DNA of 64,000 nt. Source: Streptomyces sp. NBC_00414. GTDB lineage: Bacteria; Actinomycetota; Actinomycetes; Streptomycetales; Streptomycetaceae. The translations under genes were made by a program, and so were the position numbers. Every line of letters begins with the position of its first letter. Position 1 is the stretch's first letter. The stretch spans positions 7,626,001 through 7,690,000 of the forward strand of contig NZ_CP107935.1 of the NCBI RefSeq assembly GCF_036038375.1. Reading direction: 5' to 3'. Shown here piece after piece: positions 39,324 to 49,453 of the stretch. The notes under the pieces were generated by a model that made no database searches, was not told where the DNA came from, and saw only the letters and a program-made list of their open reading frames with translations.

Positions 39324-41378
39324 ATGGCCGACCCCTCCAGCTACCGCCCCAAGCCGGGACAGATCCCCGACTCGCCAGGGGTCTACAGATTCCGCGACGA
39401 GCACCGCCGGGTGATCTACGTCGGGAAGGCGAAGAGCCTGCGCCAGCGCCTGGCCAGCTACTTCCAGGACCTCTCCAACCTCCACCCGCGTACGCGCACG
39501 ATGGTCACCACGGCCGCGTCGGTGGAGTGGACCGTGGTGACCACGGAGGTCGAGGCACTCCAGCTGGAGTACTCCTGGATCAAGGAGTACGACCCCCGGT
39601 TCAACGTCAAGTACCGCGACGACAAGAGCTATCCCTACCTCGCGGTCACCATGAACGAGCAGTTCCCGCGCGTGCAGGTGATGCGCGGCCAGAAGAAGAA
39701 GGGCGTGCGCTACTTCGGCCCCTACGGACACGCGTGGGCGATCCGCGACACGGTGGACCTGCTGCTGCGCGTCTTCCCCGTACGGACGTGCTCCGCGGGC
39801 GTGTTCAGGAACGCCGAGCGGACGGGCCGCCCCTGTCTGCTCGGCTACATCGGCAAGTGCTCCGCCCCCTGCGTCGGGCGCGTCACGCCCGAGGAGCACC
39901 GTGAACTCGCCGAGGAGTTCAGCGACTTCATGACCGGCCGCACGGGCACGTACATCCGCCGTCTGGAGCGGCAGATGACGGACGCCGCCGAGGACATGGA
40001 GTACGAGCGCGCCGGCCGTCTGCGCGACGACATCGGGGCCCTCAAGAAGGCCATGGAGAAGAGCGCCGTCGTGCTCGCCGACGCGACGGACGCCGACCTG
40101 ATCGCCCTCGCCGAGGACGAGCTGGAAGCCGCCGTGCAGATCTTCCACGTACGCGGCGGCCGGGTGCGCGGCCAGCGCGGCTGGGTCACCGACAAGGTCG
40201 AGGCGGTCACCACGGCAGGCCTGGTCGAGCACGCGCTCCAGCAGCTGTACGGGGAGGAGACCGGCGACTCCGTACCGAAGGAGGTGCTCGTCCCGGCGCT
40301 GCCCGACCCCGTGGGGCCCGTCCAGGAGTGGCTGACCGAGCGGCGCGGGTCGAACGTGTCGCTGCGCATCCCGCAGCGCGGCGACAAGAAGGCCCTCATG
40401 GAGACGGTCGAGCGCAATGCCCTCCACTCGCTCGCTCTCCACAAGACCAGGCGCGCCTCCGACCTGACGACCCGCTCCCGCGCGCTGGAGGAGATCGCCG
40501 AGGCCCTGGACCTGGACAGCGCGCCCCTGCGGGTCGAGTGCTACGACATCTCGCACCTCCAGGGCGACGACGTCGTGGCGTCGATGGTCGTCTTCGAGGA
40601 CGGACTGGCGCGCAAGAGCGAGTACCGCCGCTTCCAGATCAAGGGCTTCGAGGGCCAGGACGACGTCCGCTCCATGCACGAGGTGATCACCCGCCGCTTC
40701 AGGCGCTACCTCGGCGAGAAGGAGAAGACCGGCGAGTGGGCCGACACCGAGGCCGCTCTCACCGAGGAGGACGGGCGGCCCAAGCGTTTCGCGTACCCGC
40801 CGCAGCTGGTCGTCGTCGACGGCGGCAAGCCGCAGGTCGCCGCCGCCCAGCGGGCCCTGGACGAGCTGGGCATCGACGACATCGCCGTCTGCGGCCTCGC
40901 CAAGCGCCTCGAAGAGGTCTGGCTGCCCGGCGACGACGACCCGGTGGTACTGCCACGTACCAGTGAAGGGCTCTATCTTCTTCAGCGTGTGCGCGACGAG
41001 GCGCACCGCTTCGCGATCACCTACCAGCGCACCAAGCGGGCCCGGCGCTTCAAGGCGAGCCCGCTCGACGACGTGCCGGGCCTCGGTGAGACACGCAAGC
41101 AGGCATTGATCAAGCATTTCGGTTCGGTGAAGAAGCTGCGATCCGCGACAATCGACCAGATCTGCGAGGTTCCCGGCATAGGCCGCAAGACGGCCGAGTC
41201 GATCGCCGTGGCCCTCGCCCAGGCGGCCCCGGCGGCTCCCGCCGTGAACACCGCCACCGGAGAGATCATGGAAGACGAGGATCACGTGGAGGACGCGGCA
41301 CCCGAAACGACGGCGGGTGTCGCAGAGGAGCCCGTGTCCGCGGGCGCCTCGGACGAGCGACGGGGGCAGGAGAGATGA
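39324..41378 (+). CDS. uvrC: Excinuclease ABC subunit C
   Basis: A 684-residue dual-incision nuclease of excision repair. It has an N-terminal GIY-YIG domain (SPGVYRFRDEHRRVIYVGKA), a cysteine cluster (CLLGYIGKCSAPC), a UVR segment that contacts UvrB, an RNase H-like C-terminal nuclease (YDISHLQGDDVVASMVVF, VVVDGGKPQ), and tandem helix-hairpin-helix motifs (DDVPGLGETRKQALIKHFG, CEVPGIGRKTAESIA). The last ~55 residues are an acidic extension. It heads a cluster in which uvrC, rapZ, yvcK and whiA overlap one another. Confidence 0.97.
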   Translation: MADPSSYRPKPGQIPDSPGVYRFRDEHRRVIYVGKAKSLRQRLASYFQDLSNLHPRTRTMVTTAASVEWTVVTTEVEALQLEYSWIKEYDPRFNVKYRDDKSYPYLAVTMNEQFPRVQVMRGQKKKGVRYFGPYGHAWAIRDTVDLLLRVFPVRTCSAGVFRNAERTGRPCLLGYIGKCSAPCVGRVTPEEHRELAEEFSDFMTGRTGTYIRRLERQMTDAAEDMEYERAGRLRDDIGALKKAMEKSAVVLADATDADLIALAEDELEAAVQIFHVRGGRVRGQRGWVTDKVEAVTTAGLVEHALQQLYGEETGDSVPKEVLVPALPDPVGPVQEWLTERRGSNVSLRIPQRGDKKALMETVERNALHSLALHKTRRASDLTTRSRALEEIAEALDLDSAPLRVECYDISHLQGDDVVASMVVFEDGLARKSEYRRFQIKGFEGQDDVRSMHEVITRRFRRYLGEKEKTGEWADTEAALTEEDGRPKRFAYPPQLVVVDGGKPQVAAAQRALDELGIDDIAVCGLAKRLEEVWLPGDDDPVVLPRTSEGLYLLQRVRDEAHRFAITYQRTKRARRFKASPLDDVPGLGETRKQALIKHFGSVKKLRSATIDQICEVPGIGRKTAESIAVALAQAAPAAPAVNTATGEIMEDEDHVEDAAPETTAGVAEEPVSAGASDERRGQER

Positions 41379-42472
41379 CCGAGCACGAGCAGGAAGAACC
41401 GGTGGCGTCACGCACGCCGGACGCCGAAGCACCGCACGCGGCCACAGCCGGGGAACCGCACACAGCTGAAACCGGGGCACCGCACAAGGAAGCACGCGAA
41501 AATCGTCCGCGACAGCCGGCGGCGGTCGACACGGCCGACGGGGCGGAACAGAAAGACGGAGCGGAAGTGAACACGGGCACGACCATCGAGAAGGCAGGCG
41601 TTGCCGAGGCGGCCATTCCGGAGCTGGTGATCATCTCCGGGATGTCGGGCGCGGGCCGGTCCACCGCCGCCAAGTGTCTGGAGGACCTGGGCTGGTTCGT
41701 CGTCGACAACCTCCCGCCCGCGTTGATCCCCACCATGGTGGAGCTCGGCGCCCGCTCGCAGGGGAACGTGGCGAGGATCGCGGTCGTCGTCGACGTCCGG
41801 GGCCGCCGCTTCTTCGACAACCTGCGCGAGTCCCTCGCCGACCTGGAGACCAAGCACGTCACCCGGCGGATCGTCTTCCTGGAGTCCTCGGACGACGCCC
41901 TGGTCCGCCGCTTCGAGGGCGTGCGCCGGCCGCACCCCCTCCAGGGTGACGGCCGCATCGTCGACGGGATCGCCGCCGAGCGCGAACTGCTGCGTGAGCT
42001 GCGCGGCGACGCCGACCTGGTGATCGACACCTCCAGCCTGAACGTGCACGAACTGCGCGCCAAGATGGACGCCCAGTTCGCCGGCGAGGAGGAGCCCGAG
42101 CTGCGGGCCACCGTCATGTCCTTCGGCTTCAAGTACGGCCTGCCGGTCGATGCCGACCTGGTCGTGGACATGCGGTTCCTGCCCAACCCGCACTGGGTCC
42201 CGGAGCTGCGCCAGTACACCGGCCTCAACGAGGAGGTCGCCGCGTACGTCTTCAACCAGCCCGGCGCCAAGGAGTTCCTGGACCGGTACGCCGAGCTGCT
42301 GCAGCTCATCCGGACGGGCTACCGCCGGGAGGGCAAGCGTTACGTGACCATCGCCGTCGGCTGCACCGGCGGCAAGCACCGCTCCGTCGCCATGTCGGAG
42401 AAGCTCGCCGCCCGCCTGGTGTCAGAAGGAGTGGAGACGGTCGTCGTCCACCGGGACATGGGCCGCGAATGA
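41375..42472 (+). CDS. rapZ: RapZ-family nucleotide-binding protein
   Basis: A 365-residue RapZ/YvcJ protein. Residues 1-80 are a non-conserved acidic extension. The core starts at about 83 with the P-loop IISGMSGAGRSTAAKCLEDLG, followed by GWFVVDNLPPALI and the C-terminal CTGGKHRSVAMSEKLA. RapZ proteins bind nucleotides; in E. coli RapZ controls sRNA turnover for cell-wall precursor synthesis, whereas the Gram-positive role is less clear. It overlaps uvrC by 4 bases and yvcK by 4. Confidence 0.94.
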   Translation: MTEHEQEEPVASRTPDAEAPHAATAGEPHTAETGAPHKEARENRPRQPAAVDTADGAEQKDGAEVNTGTTIEKAGVAEAAIPELVIISGMSGAGRSTAAKCLEDLGWFVVDNLPPALIPTMVELGARSQGNVARIAVVVDVRGRRFFDNLRESLADLETKHVTRRIVFLESSDDALVRRFEGVRRPHPLQGDGRIVDGIAAERELLRELRGDADLVIDTSSLNVHELRAKMDAQFAGEEEPELRATVMSFGFKYGLPVDADLVVDMRFLPNPHWVPELRQYTGLNEEVAAYVFNQPGAKEFLDRYAELLQLIRTGYRREGKRYVTIAVGCTGGKHRSVAMSEKLAARLVSEGVETVVVHRDMGRE

Positions 42473-43575
42473 CGAGGCGCTCTCTGCGGCTGGACCGGCT
42501 GCGGCGGGTCGGCGTCGACGGGCGCGGTACCGACGGGCGCGGCGGCAGACCCGCCGACGCCCGGGGCGCCAAGCCCGTCGAGGCCCGCGGCGCCAAGCCC
42601 CGCCGCCGCGGCGCCCAGCCCAAGGTCGTCGCGCTCGGCGGGGGCATGGGCCTGTCCGCCTCGCTCACCGCCCTGCGCCGCATCACCGGTGACCTCACCG
42701 CCGTCGTCACGGTCGCGGACGACGGCGGCTCCAGCGGCCGGCTGCGCGACGAGCTGGGCGTGCTTCCGCCCGGTGACCTGCGCAAGGCCCTGGCGGCGCT
42801 GTGCGGCGACGACGAATGGGGCCAGACGTGGGCCCGTGTCATCCAGCACCGCTTCCAGTCCCAGGGCGAACTGCACGAGCACGCCGTCGGCAATCTGCTG
42901 ATCGTCGCCCTGTGGGAGCAGCTCGGCGACCACGTCCAGGCTCTCGACCTGGTCGGCAGGCTGCTGGGCGCGCACGGCCGGGTGCTGCCCATGTCCGCCG
43001 TACCGCTGGAGCTCCAGGCGCTGGTCAAGGGCCACGACCCGGACCGGCCCGAGGACGTCGACACCGTGCGGGGACAGGCGACCGTGGCGCTCACCCCTGG
43101 TGAGGTGCAGTCCGTGCACCTCGTGCCGCACGACCCGCCGGCGGTCCCCGAGGCCGTCGCCGCGGTCCTCGACGCGGACTGGGTGGTCCTCGGTCCCGGC
43201 TCCTGGTTCTCCTCCGTGATCCCGCATCTCCTCGTGCCCGAACTGCTCGACGCCCTCACCGAGACGAAGGCGCGCCGGATCCTTCCGCTGAACCTCGCTC
43301 CGCAACCCGGAGAAACAGAAGGCTTCTCACCGCAGCGTCATTTGGAGGTTTTGGGACGACACGCCCCTAAACTCGCCCTGGACGTGGTGTTGGCCGACGA
43401 GGCCGCCGTGCCCGACCGCGCATCACTCGCCGACGCCGCCAAGCGGTTCGGCGCGGCGGTCGAGCTGGCGCCGGTGGCCAGGACCGACGGGACTCCGAGG
43501 CACGATCCGGAGCTGTTGGCCGCCGCGTACGACCGTATTTTTCGGATGCATGGAAGGATCGGCCCATGGCGATGA
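42469..43575 (+). CDS. yvcK: YvcK-family (gluconeogenesis factor/CofD-like) protein
   Basis: A 368-residue protein: GGGMGLSASLTALRRIT binds a nucleotide sugar, VTVADDGGSSGRLRDELG and PPGDLRKALAAL follow, and VVLGPGSWFSSVIPHLLV lies near residue 240. YvcK/CuvA proteins bind UDP-sugars and support growth on gluconeogenic carbon and cell-wall synthesis. The first 48 residues are an Arg/Gly-rich leader. It overlaps rapZ by 4 bases and whiA by 10 bases. Confidence 0.94.
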   Translation: MTRRSLRLDRLRRVGVDGRGTDGRGGRPADARGAKPVEARGAKPRRRGAQPKVVALGGGMGLSASLTALRRITGDLTAVVTVADDGGSSGRLRDELGVLPPGDLRKALAALCGDDEWGQTWARVIQHRFQSQGELHEHAVGNLLIVALWEQLGDHVQALDLVGRLLGAHGRVLPMSAVPLELQALVKGHDPDRPEDVDTVRGQATVALTPGEVQSVHLVPHDPPAVPEAVAAVLDADWVVLGPGSWFSSVIPHLLVPELLDALTETKARRILPLNLAPQPGETEGFSPQRHLEVLGRHAPKLALDVVLADEAAVPDRASLADAAKRFGAAVELAPVARTDGTPRHDPELLAAAYDRIFRMHGRIGPWR

Positions 43576-44555
43576 CGGCAGCGGTGAAGGACGAGATCTC
43601 CCGGCTTCCCGTCACCCGGACCTGCTGCAGAAAGGCGGAGGTCTCCGCCATCCTGCGGTTCGCGGGCGGCCTTCACCTGGTGAGCGGCCGGATCGTGATC
43701 GAGGCGGAGCTGGACACCGCGATGGCGGCGCGACGGCTGAAGCGGGACATTCTTGAGATTTTCGGCCACAGTTCCGAACTGATCGTGATGGCGCCCGGCG
43801 GACTGCGCCGCGGCTCCCGTTACGTCGTACGGGTGGTCGCGGGCGGTGATCAGCTGGCCCGTCAGACCGGCCTCGTGGACGGCCGTGGGCGCCCGATCCG
43901 GGGTCTCCCGCCACAGGTGGTCTCGGGGGCCACCTGTGACGCCGAGGCGGCCTGGCGCGGGGCCTTCCTGGCCCACGGCTCGCTCACCGAGCCCGGCCGT
44001 TCCTCCTCGCTGGAGGTGACCTGCCCGGGACCGGAGGCCGCGCTCGCGCTGGTCGGTGCGGCCCGCCGTCTGTCGATCGCCGCGAAGGCCCGTGAGGTGC
44101 GCGGGGTGGACCGGGTCGTCGTGCGTGACGGGGACGCCATCGGGGCGCTGCTGACGCGGCTCGGGGCGCACGAGTCCGTGCTGGCGTGGGAGGAGCGGCG
44201 GATGCGGCGGGAGGTTCGCGCCACGGCGAATCGTCTCGCCAACTTCGACGACGCGAATCTGCGGCGGTCGGCTCGGGCCGCGGTTGCCGCGGGGGCGCGG
44301 GTGCAGCGGGCGCTGGAGATCCTCGCGGACGAGGTTCCCGAGCATCTCGCTGCCGCCGGGCGCCTGCGGATGGAGCACAAGCAGGCCTCCCTGGAGGAGT
44401 TGGGTGCGCTCGCCGAGCCGCCCCTGACCAAGGACGCCGTGGCGGGCCGTATTCGGCGGCTCCTCGCGATGGCCGACAAGCGGGCGCAGGACCTTGGTAT
44501 CCCGGGTACGGAGTCCACGCTCAGCGAGGAGATGGCCGACAACCTGGTGGGCTGA
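43566..44555 (+). CDS. whiA: Sporulation transcription factor WhiA
   Basis: A 329-residue WhiA, which with WhiB activates and represses genes for sporulation septation in Streptomyces aerial hyphae. The N-terminal domain is related to LAGLIDADG homing endonucleases (ILRFAGGLHLVSGRIVIEAELD, WRGAFLAHGSLTEPGRS) and the C-terminal HTH is KQASLEELGALAEPPLTKDAVAGRIRRLL. ATG 43566 has a GGAAGGA site inside yvcK. WhiA usually activates its own developmental promoter, probably inside upstream coding DNA; GACAC-type sites were not mapped here. Confidence 0.97.
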   Translation: MAMTAAVKDEISRLPVTRTCCRKAEVSAILRFAGGLHLVSGRIVIEAELDTAMAARRLKRDILEIFGHSSELIVMAPGGLRRGSRYVVRVVAGGDQLARQTGLVDGRGRPIRGLPPQVVSGATCDAEAAWRGAFLAHGSLTEPGRSSSLEVTCPGPEAALALVGAARRLSIAAKAREVRGVDRVVVRDGDAIGALLTRLGAHESVLAWEERRMRREVRATANRLANFDDANLRRSARAAVAAGARVQRALEILADEVPEHLAAAGRLRMEHKQASLEELGALAEPPLTKDAVAGRIRRLLAMADKRAQDLGIPGTESTLSEEMADNLVG

Positions 44556-45116
44556 GGGGGTGCCTGTCCGGCTCCGGGCGGCTTCGGGCGGCTCTCCGGT
44601 GCCGGTCCGCGGCCGCGGGGGAGTGGGGGCGGGTTCGTGGGTCCGTGCCGGTCGGTGGGGCTGATCGCGCCGTTCCCCGCGCCCCTGACGCACTGCGCCG
44701 TTCCCCGCGCCCCCAAAAGATTGCGCCGTTCCCCGCGCCCCTAAGAGACTGCGCCGTTCCCCGCGCCCCTGGGTGGGCCGGGGTCCGAGTCGATCAGCAA
44801 GCCCCCGCACCCAACCGAAGACCGCACCCCCACTCACCCAGGGGCGCGGGGAACGGCGCGGGCAATCCAGTGCGGCCCGCACGTGGCATTCCGGGCGATC
44901 CCCGACCCACCCAGGGGCGCGAGGAACTGCGCGGGCAACCACGTCCGGCGCGTACCGGACAACCCACGCGCCCCCCGGCACCTCACCCCCCTCACAAGCC
45001 CATTTGGCCTAGCCGTGGCCTCAACTCACCGGCGGTGACACCCCTTGACTTGACCATGAACTGTCATGAGCCTGGCATCTGTTCGCCGCAGTGGCGGACT
45101 ACTGCAAGGGGGGCTC
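44556..45116. other. Intergenic region with repeat array
   Basis: About 560 bp between whiA and the carboxypeptidase gene. It contains four direct 28-bp repeat units (44667-44770) and two inverted copies (44840-44859 and 44913-44932) that can pair with them, probably ending whiA transcription. The carboxypeptidase promoter must lie near the 3' end; CTTGAC at 45045 is a possible -35 box. No gene is supported. Confidence 0.65.
44667..44770. repeat. Four units of a 28-bp repeat with 20-bp conserved core
   Basis: Units start at 44667, 44695, 44723 and 44751, exactly 28 bp apart. The core GCGCCGTTCCCCGCGCCCCT is conserved at 19-20 positions and the remaining 8 bp vary. Two inverted copies lie at 44840 and 44913. 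The same core occurs at 30140 and 35020. Confidence 0.85.
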
Positions 45117-48068
45117 ATGAGACGAAGAGCGAGATCGATCCTCGCTGCCGGCGCACTCCTGCTCGGCGGAGTGACCGTCGCACCCATGGCACAGGCAGAA
45201 CCCGGCGCCGCGCCGGACCCGAGCGTGGACGAGGTCAAGGTGTTCCGCGCGGACGTCACGAAGGAACAGGTACCCCTGCTCCTCGCGGCGGGCCAGGACG
45301 GCCACGAGCTGGGCGAACGCGTACCGCAGAAGGGCACGGCCACGGTCGAGGTCTACCTCACCGACAAGCAGGCCGATCAGCTGGAGGACAAGGGCGTCGA
45401 CCTCGCCGAGCACAAGCTCTCGGCCAAGGCGCAGGCGCGCGTGGCGGCCGCGGGGGACGGCGTCTTCCGGCCCTACAGCGGCGCGGGCAACCTCAAGGAG
45501 GAGATCGTCAGGACGGGGCAGCAGAACCCGAACCTGACGAAGGTCGTCTCCATCGGCAAGACCCTCCAGGGTCAGGACATCCTGGCCGTCAAGCTCACCA
45601 AGGGCGCCAAGAAGACCAAGGACGGCGCCAAGCCGTCCACGCTGTACATGTCCAACCAGCACGCCCGTGAGTGGATCACGCCCGAGATGACCCGGCGCCT
45701 GCTGCACTACTACCTGGACAACTACGGCAAGGACCAGCGCGTCACCAAGCTCGTGGACTCCACCGAGCTGTGGTTCGTGCTGTCCGCCAACCCGGACGGT
45801 TACGACTGGACGTTCAAGCCCGAGGGTGACCGTCAGTGGCGGAAGAACCTTCGTGACGTCAATGGCGACGGGGCTCTGACGGTCGGCGACGGCGTCGACC
45901 TCAACCGGAACTTCGCCTACAAGTGGGGCTACGACGACGAGGGCTCGTCCCCGTACCCGACGAGCCAGACCTACCGCGGCGCGAGCGCCGGCTCCGAGCC
46001 CGAGACCAAGGCGATCGACGCCTTCGAGAAGCGCATCGGCTTCGAGTACGGCATCAACTACCACTCCGCCGCCGAACTGCTCCTCTACGGAGTCGGCTGG
46101 CAGGTGGCGACCCCGAGCCCCGACGACGTGCTCTACAAGTCACTCGCCGGAACCCCCGAGAACTCGGCGATCCCCGGCTACCGCCCGCAGGTCTCCTCCG
46201 AGCTCTACACGACCAACGGCGAGGCCGACGGACACGCGTCCAACGTCAACGGCACGGCGATGTTCACCCCCGAGATGTCGACCTGCCAGACCATCTCGAA
46301 CCTCTACCCGGACGACCCCTGGAACGCCGCGGACTGCGCGTCGGTCTTCACCTTCCCGGACGACGAGAAGCTGATCCAGGAGGAGTTCGTCAAGAACATC
46401 CCGTTCGCGCTCTCCGTCGCCGAGTCGGCGGCCAAGCCCGACCAGCCGAAGTCCTCGGTCGGCATCGACGCCCCCGACTTCACCCCGGCCCCCTTCGCGA
46501 CCTCGTACTCCCGCGGCGCCGACCAGGAGATCTCCGTGGTCGCCCGTAGGTCCGTACGCGACAAGGAACTGAAGTACCGCGTCAACAACGGCCGTACGAA
46601 GGACCAGGACCTCAAGGCCTGGAAGGGCGGCGAGACCTACGGCGGCGAGGACAACCTCTACTTCGACGAGTACCGCGCGAAGGTGAAGGACGGTGCGCCG
46701 GGCGACAAGGTCGAGGTCTGGTTCACCGGCGAGACCCGCGCCGGAAAGCCCACCTCCAGCACGCACTTCACGTACACGGTCGCCGAACGGCCGCGCGCCG
46801 ACACGCTGGTGGTCGCCGAGGAGGGCGTGGCGGCGACCAAGGCACAGACCTACGTCGACGCGCTGAAGGCCAACGGCCGCAAGGCCGTCGTCTGGGACGT
46901 CACCACCCAGGGCGCGCCCGACGCGCTCGGGATCCTGAGCCACTTCCGGACCGTCGTCCACTACACCGGCGCCGACCGGCCCGGACACCTCACCCAGCTC
47001 CAGCTGCGCGCCTACCTCAACGAGGGCGGCAAGCTGATCGAGGCGGGCGAGCAGGCGGGCGGCCAGGTCGCGCTGCCGGGCGCCCTGACGAACGACTTCA
47101 GCCAGTACTACCTGGGCGCCTACTCCCGTACGACGACTCCGGGCGCCACGGCCTTCACCGGCTCGGGCAAGCTCGCGGGCGCCGGGGGACCGCTCGGCGA
47201 CACGCCCGGCAACCCGCTGAACGCGGCGGGCGCCTACAGCGTCACCTCGGACACCCTGCCCGTCGAGAAGTTCCCGCAGTTCGCGAGTGCGGGAGCCGGC
47301 GCGTATCCGGGCACCGTCAACCCGTACGGGCCGTACGAGGGCGCGTCCATGGCGGCCGTCACGCACACCGACTACGCCTGGAACCGCCTCACCCGCACCA
47401 TCGACCTCACCGGCGTGAGCGCGGCCGACGCGCCCGCCCTGCGCACCCAGCTCCTGTGGGACACCGAGGAGGGCTACGACCACGCGGTGCTTGAGGCGCA
47501 CACGGCCGGGGCCGACGACTGGACCACGCTCCCGGACAAGGGCGGTGCCACCAGCACCGCCGTTCCCGCCGAGTGCGAGGCCGGGTTCTTCATCCAGGGG
47601 CACCCCGCGCTCACGCGTTATCTGACCCGGAGTGCGACCGGGTGCACGCCGAGCGGCACGAGCGGCTCCTGGAACAGCTTCACCGGGGCCTCCGCGGGCT
47701 GGCAGCAGGTCGAGTTCGACCTGTCCGCGTACGCCGGGAAGACCGTCGAGGTGTCGCTGAGCTACATCACCGACCCCGGTTCCGGCGGGCACGGGGTCCT
47801 CGCCGACAACGCCTCCGTCGTGATCGGCGGCACGGCGGGCGAGACCGAGGGCTTCGAGACCTCCCTCGGCGCCTGGAAGGTCCCCGGGCCGCCCGCGGGC
47901 AGCCCCGCGGTCGTCCAGGACTGGGGCCTGTCCGGCGAGCTCTTCAAGACGTACGGCGCGGTCACCACCCGTGACACCGTGCTGTTCGGCTTCGGCCTGG
48001 AGCACGTCACCGCGGCGGCAGACCGCAACGCCCTGCTGGGCAAGGCACTGGCCGCCCTGGGCGGCTGA
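45117..48068 (+). CDS. Secreted M14-family zinc carboxypeptidase
   Basis: A 983-residue exported peptidase. A signal peptide (RRRARSILAAGALLLGGVTV, cleavage after AQA near residue 27) precedes a propeptide-like region (about 35-110) and the M14 catalytic domain (about 115-450): zinc ligands His182 and Glu185 in NQHAREWITPE and His316 in NYHSAAELL, with DLNRNF for substrate binding. A DVNGDGALTVGDGVD loop at about 247-261 looks like an EF-hand calcium site. The C-terminal half holds beta-rich domains, one with SGSWNSFTGASAGWQQVEFDL. ATG 45117 has GGGGGG 4 bases upstream. Confidence 0.9.
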   Translation: MRRRARSILAAGALLLGGVTVAPMAQAEPGAAPDPSVDEVKVFRADVTKEQVPLLLAAGQDGHELGERVPQKGTATVEVYLTDKQADQLEDKGVDLAEHKLSAKAQARVAAAGDGVFRPYSGAGNLKEEIVRTGQQNPNLTKVVSIGKTLQGQDILAVKLTKGAKKTKDGAKPSTLYMSNQHAREWITPEMTRRLLHYYLDNYGKDQRVTKLVDSTELWFVLSANPDGYDWTFKPEGDRQWRKNLRDVNGDGALTVGDGVDLNRNFAYKWGYDDEGSSPYPTSQTYRGASAGSEPETKAIDAFEKRIGFEYGINYHSAAELLLYGVGWQVATPSPDDVLYKSLAGTPENSAIPGYRPQVSSELYTTNGEADGHASNVNGTAMFTPEMSTCQTISNLYPDDPWNAADCASVFTFPDDEKLIQEEFVKNIPFALSVAESAAKPDQPKSSVGIDAPDFTPAPFATSYSRGADQEISVVARRSVRDKELKYRVNNGRTKDQDLKAWKGGETYGGEDNLYFDEYRAKVKDGAPGDKVEVWFTGETRAGKPTSSTHFTYTVAERPRADTLVVAEEGVAATKAQTYVDALKANGRKAVVWDVTTQGAPDALGILSHFRTVVHYTGADRPGHLTQLQLRAYLNEGGKLIEAGEQAGGQVALPGALTNDFSQYYLGAYSRTTTPGATAFTGSGKLAGAGGPLGDTPGNPLNAAGAYSVTSDTLPVEKFPQFASAGAGAYPGTVNPYGPYEGASMAAVTHTDYAWNRLTRTIDLTGVSAADAPALRTQLLWDTEEGYDHAVLEAHTAGADDWTTLPDKGGATSTAVPAECEAGFFIQGHPALTRYLTRSATGCTPSGTSGSWNSFTGASAGWQQVEFDLSAYAGKTVEVSLSYITDPGSGGHGVLADNASVVIGGTAGETEGFETSLGAWKVPGPPAGSPAVVQDWGLSGELFKTYGAVTTRDTVLFGFGLEHVTAAADRNALLGKALAALGG

Positions 48069-48132
48069 CACGGCCCGAAAGGGCATCGATCCCGGGGACG
48101 ACTCCGGAGGCGACTCCGGGGACGATCCCAGG

Positions 48133-48168
48133 GGCGGTCCGTACCCCTACTGGCGGGTACGGACCGCC
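48133..48168 (+). terminator. Terminator after the carboxypeptidase gene
   Basis: A perfect 14-bp stem (GGCGGTCCGTACCC with GGGTACGGACCGCC) around an 8-base loop, 64 bp past the stop. Confidence 0.85.
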
Positions 48169-48295
48169 CTGCCGTGTATGGGGTATCTCGATGTCACCCC
48201 GGGAGCCTCAGGGAGGTAGGGTCGTAGGCGGTCGGGGACATCCCATACAACTCGCCGGCGTCAACAGCCGGCGTACCTAACGAGGAGATCGGTTC

Positions 48296-49306
<1,011 letters not shown>

Positions 49307-49334
49307 GTCCAAGAAGCAAGGCACCTCGTGTGAG

Positions 49335-49378
49335 CACAGGGCCCGGGCAGCGCACCGCCGCGCACCCCGGGCCCTGTG
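49335..49378 (+). terminator. Intercistronic hairpin between gap and pgk
   Basis: A perfect 13-bp stem (CACAGGGCCCGGG with CCCGGGCCCTGTG) and an 18-base loop. It stands 29 bp after gap and 76 bp before pgk, so it may attenuate read-through or fix a processing point and set gap above pgk expression. Confidence 0.75.
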
Positions 49379-49453
49379 GCACGTGCTGAGCGATCAGCCC
49401 TCTCTCGGACACAAGAGCTCTCGGACCAAAGAGTCCTTCCTAGGAGTCCACTT

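Noticed and set aside
44667..44770. Regular repeats suggesting a CRISPR array
   Set aside because: Spacing units are only 8 bp, the same core occurs singly elsewhere with an inverted partner, and no cas genes are present.
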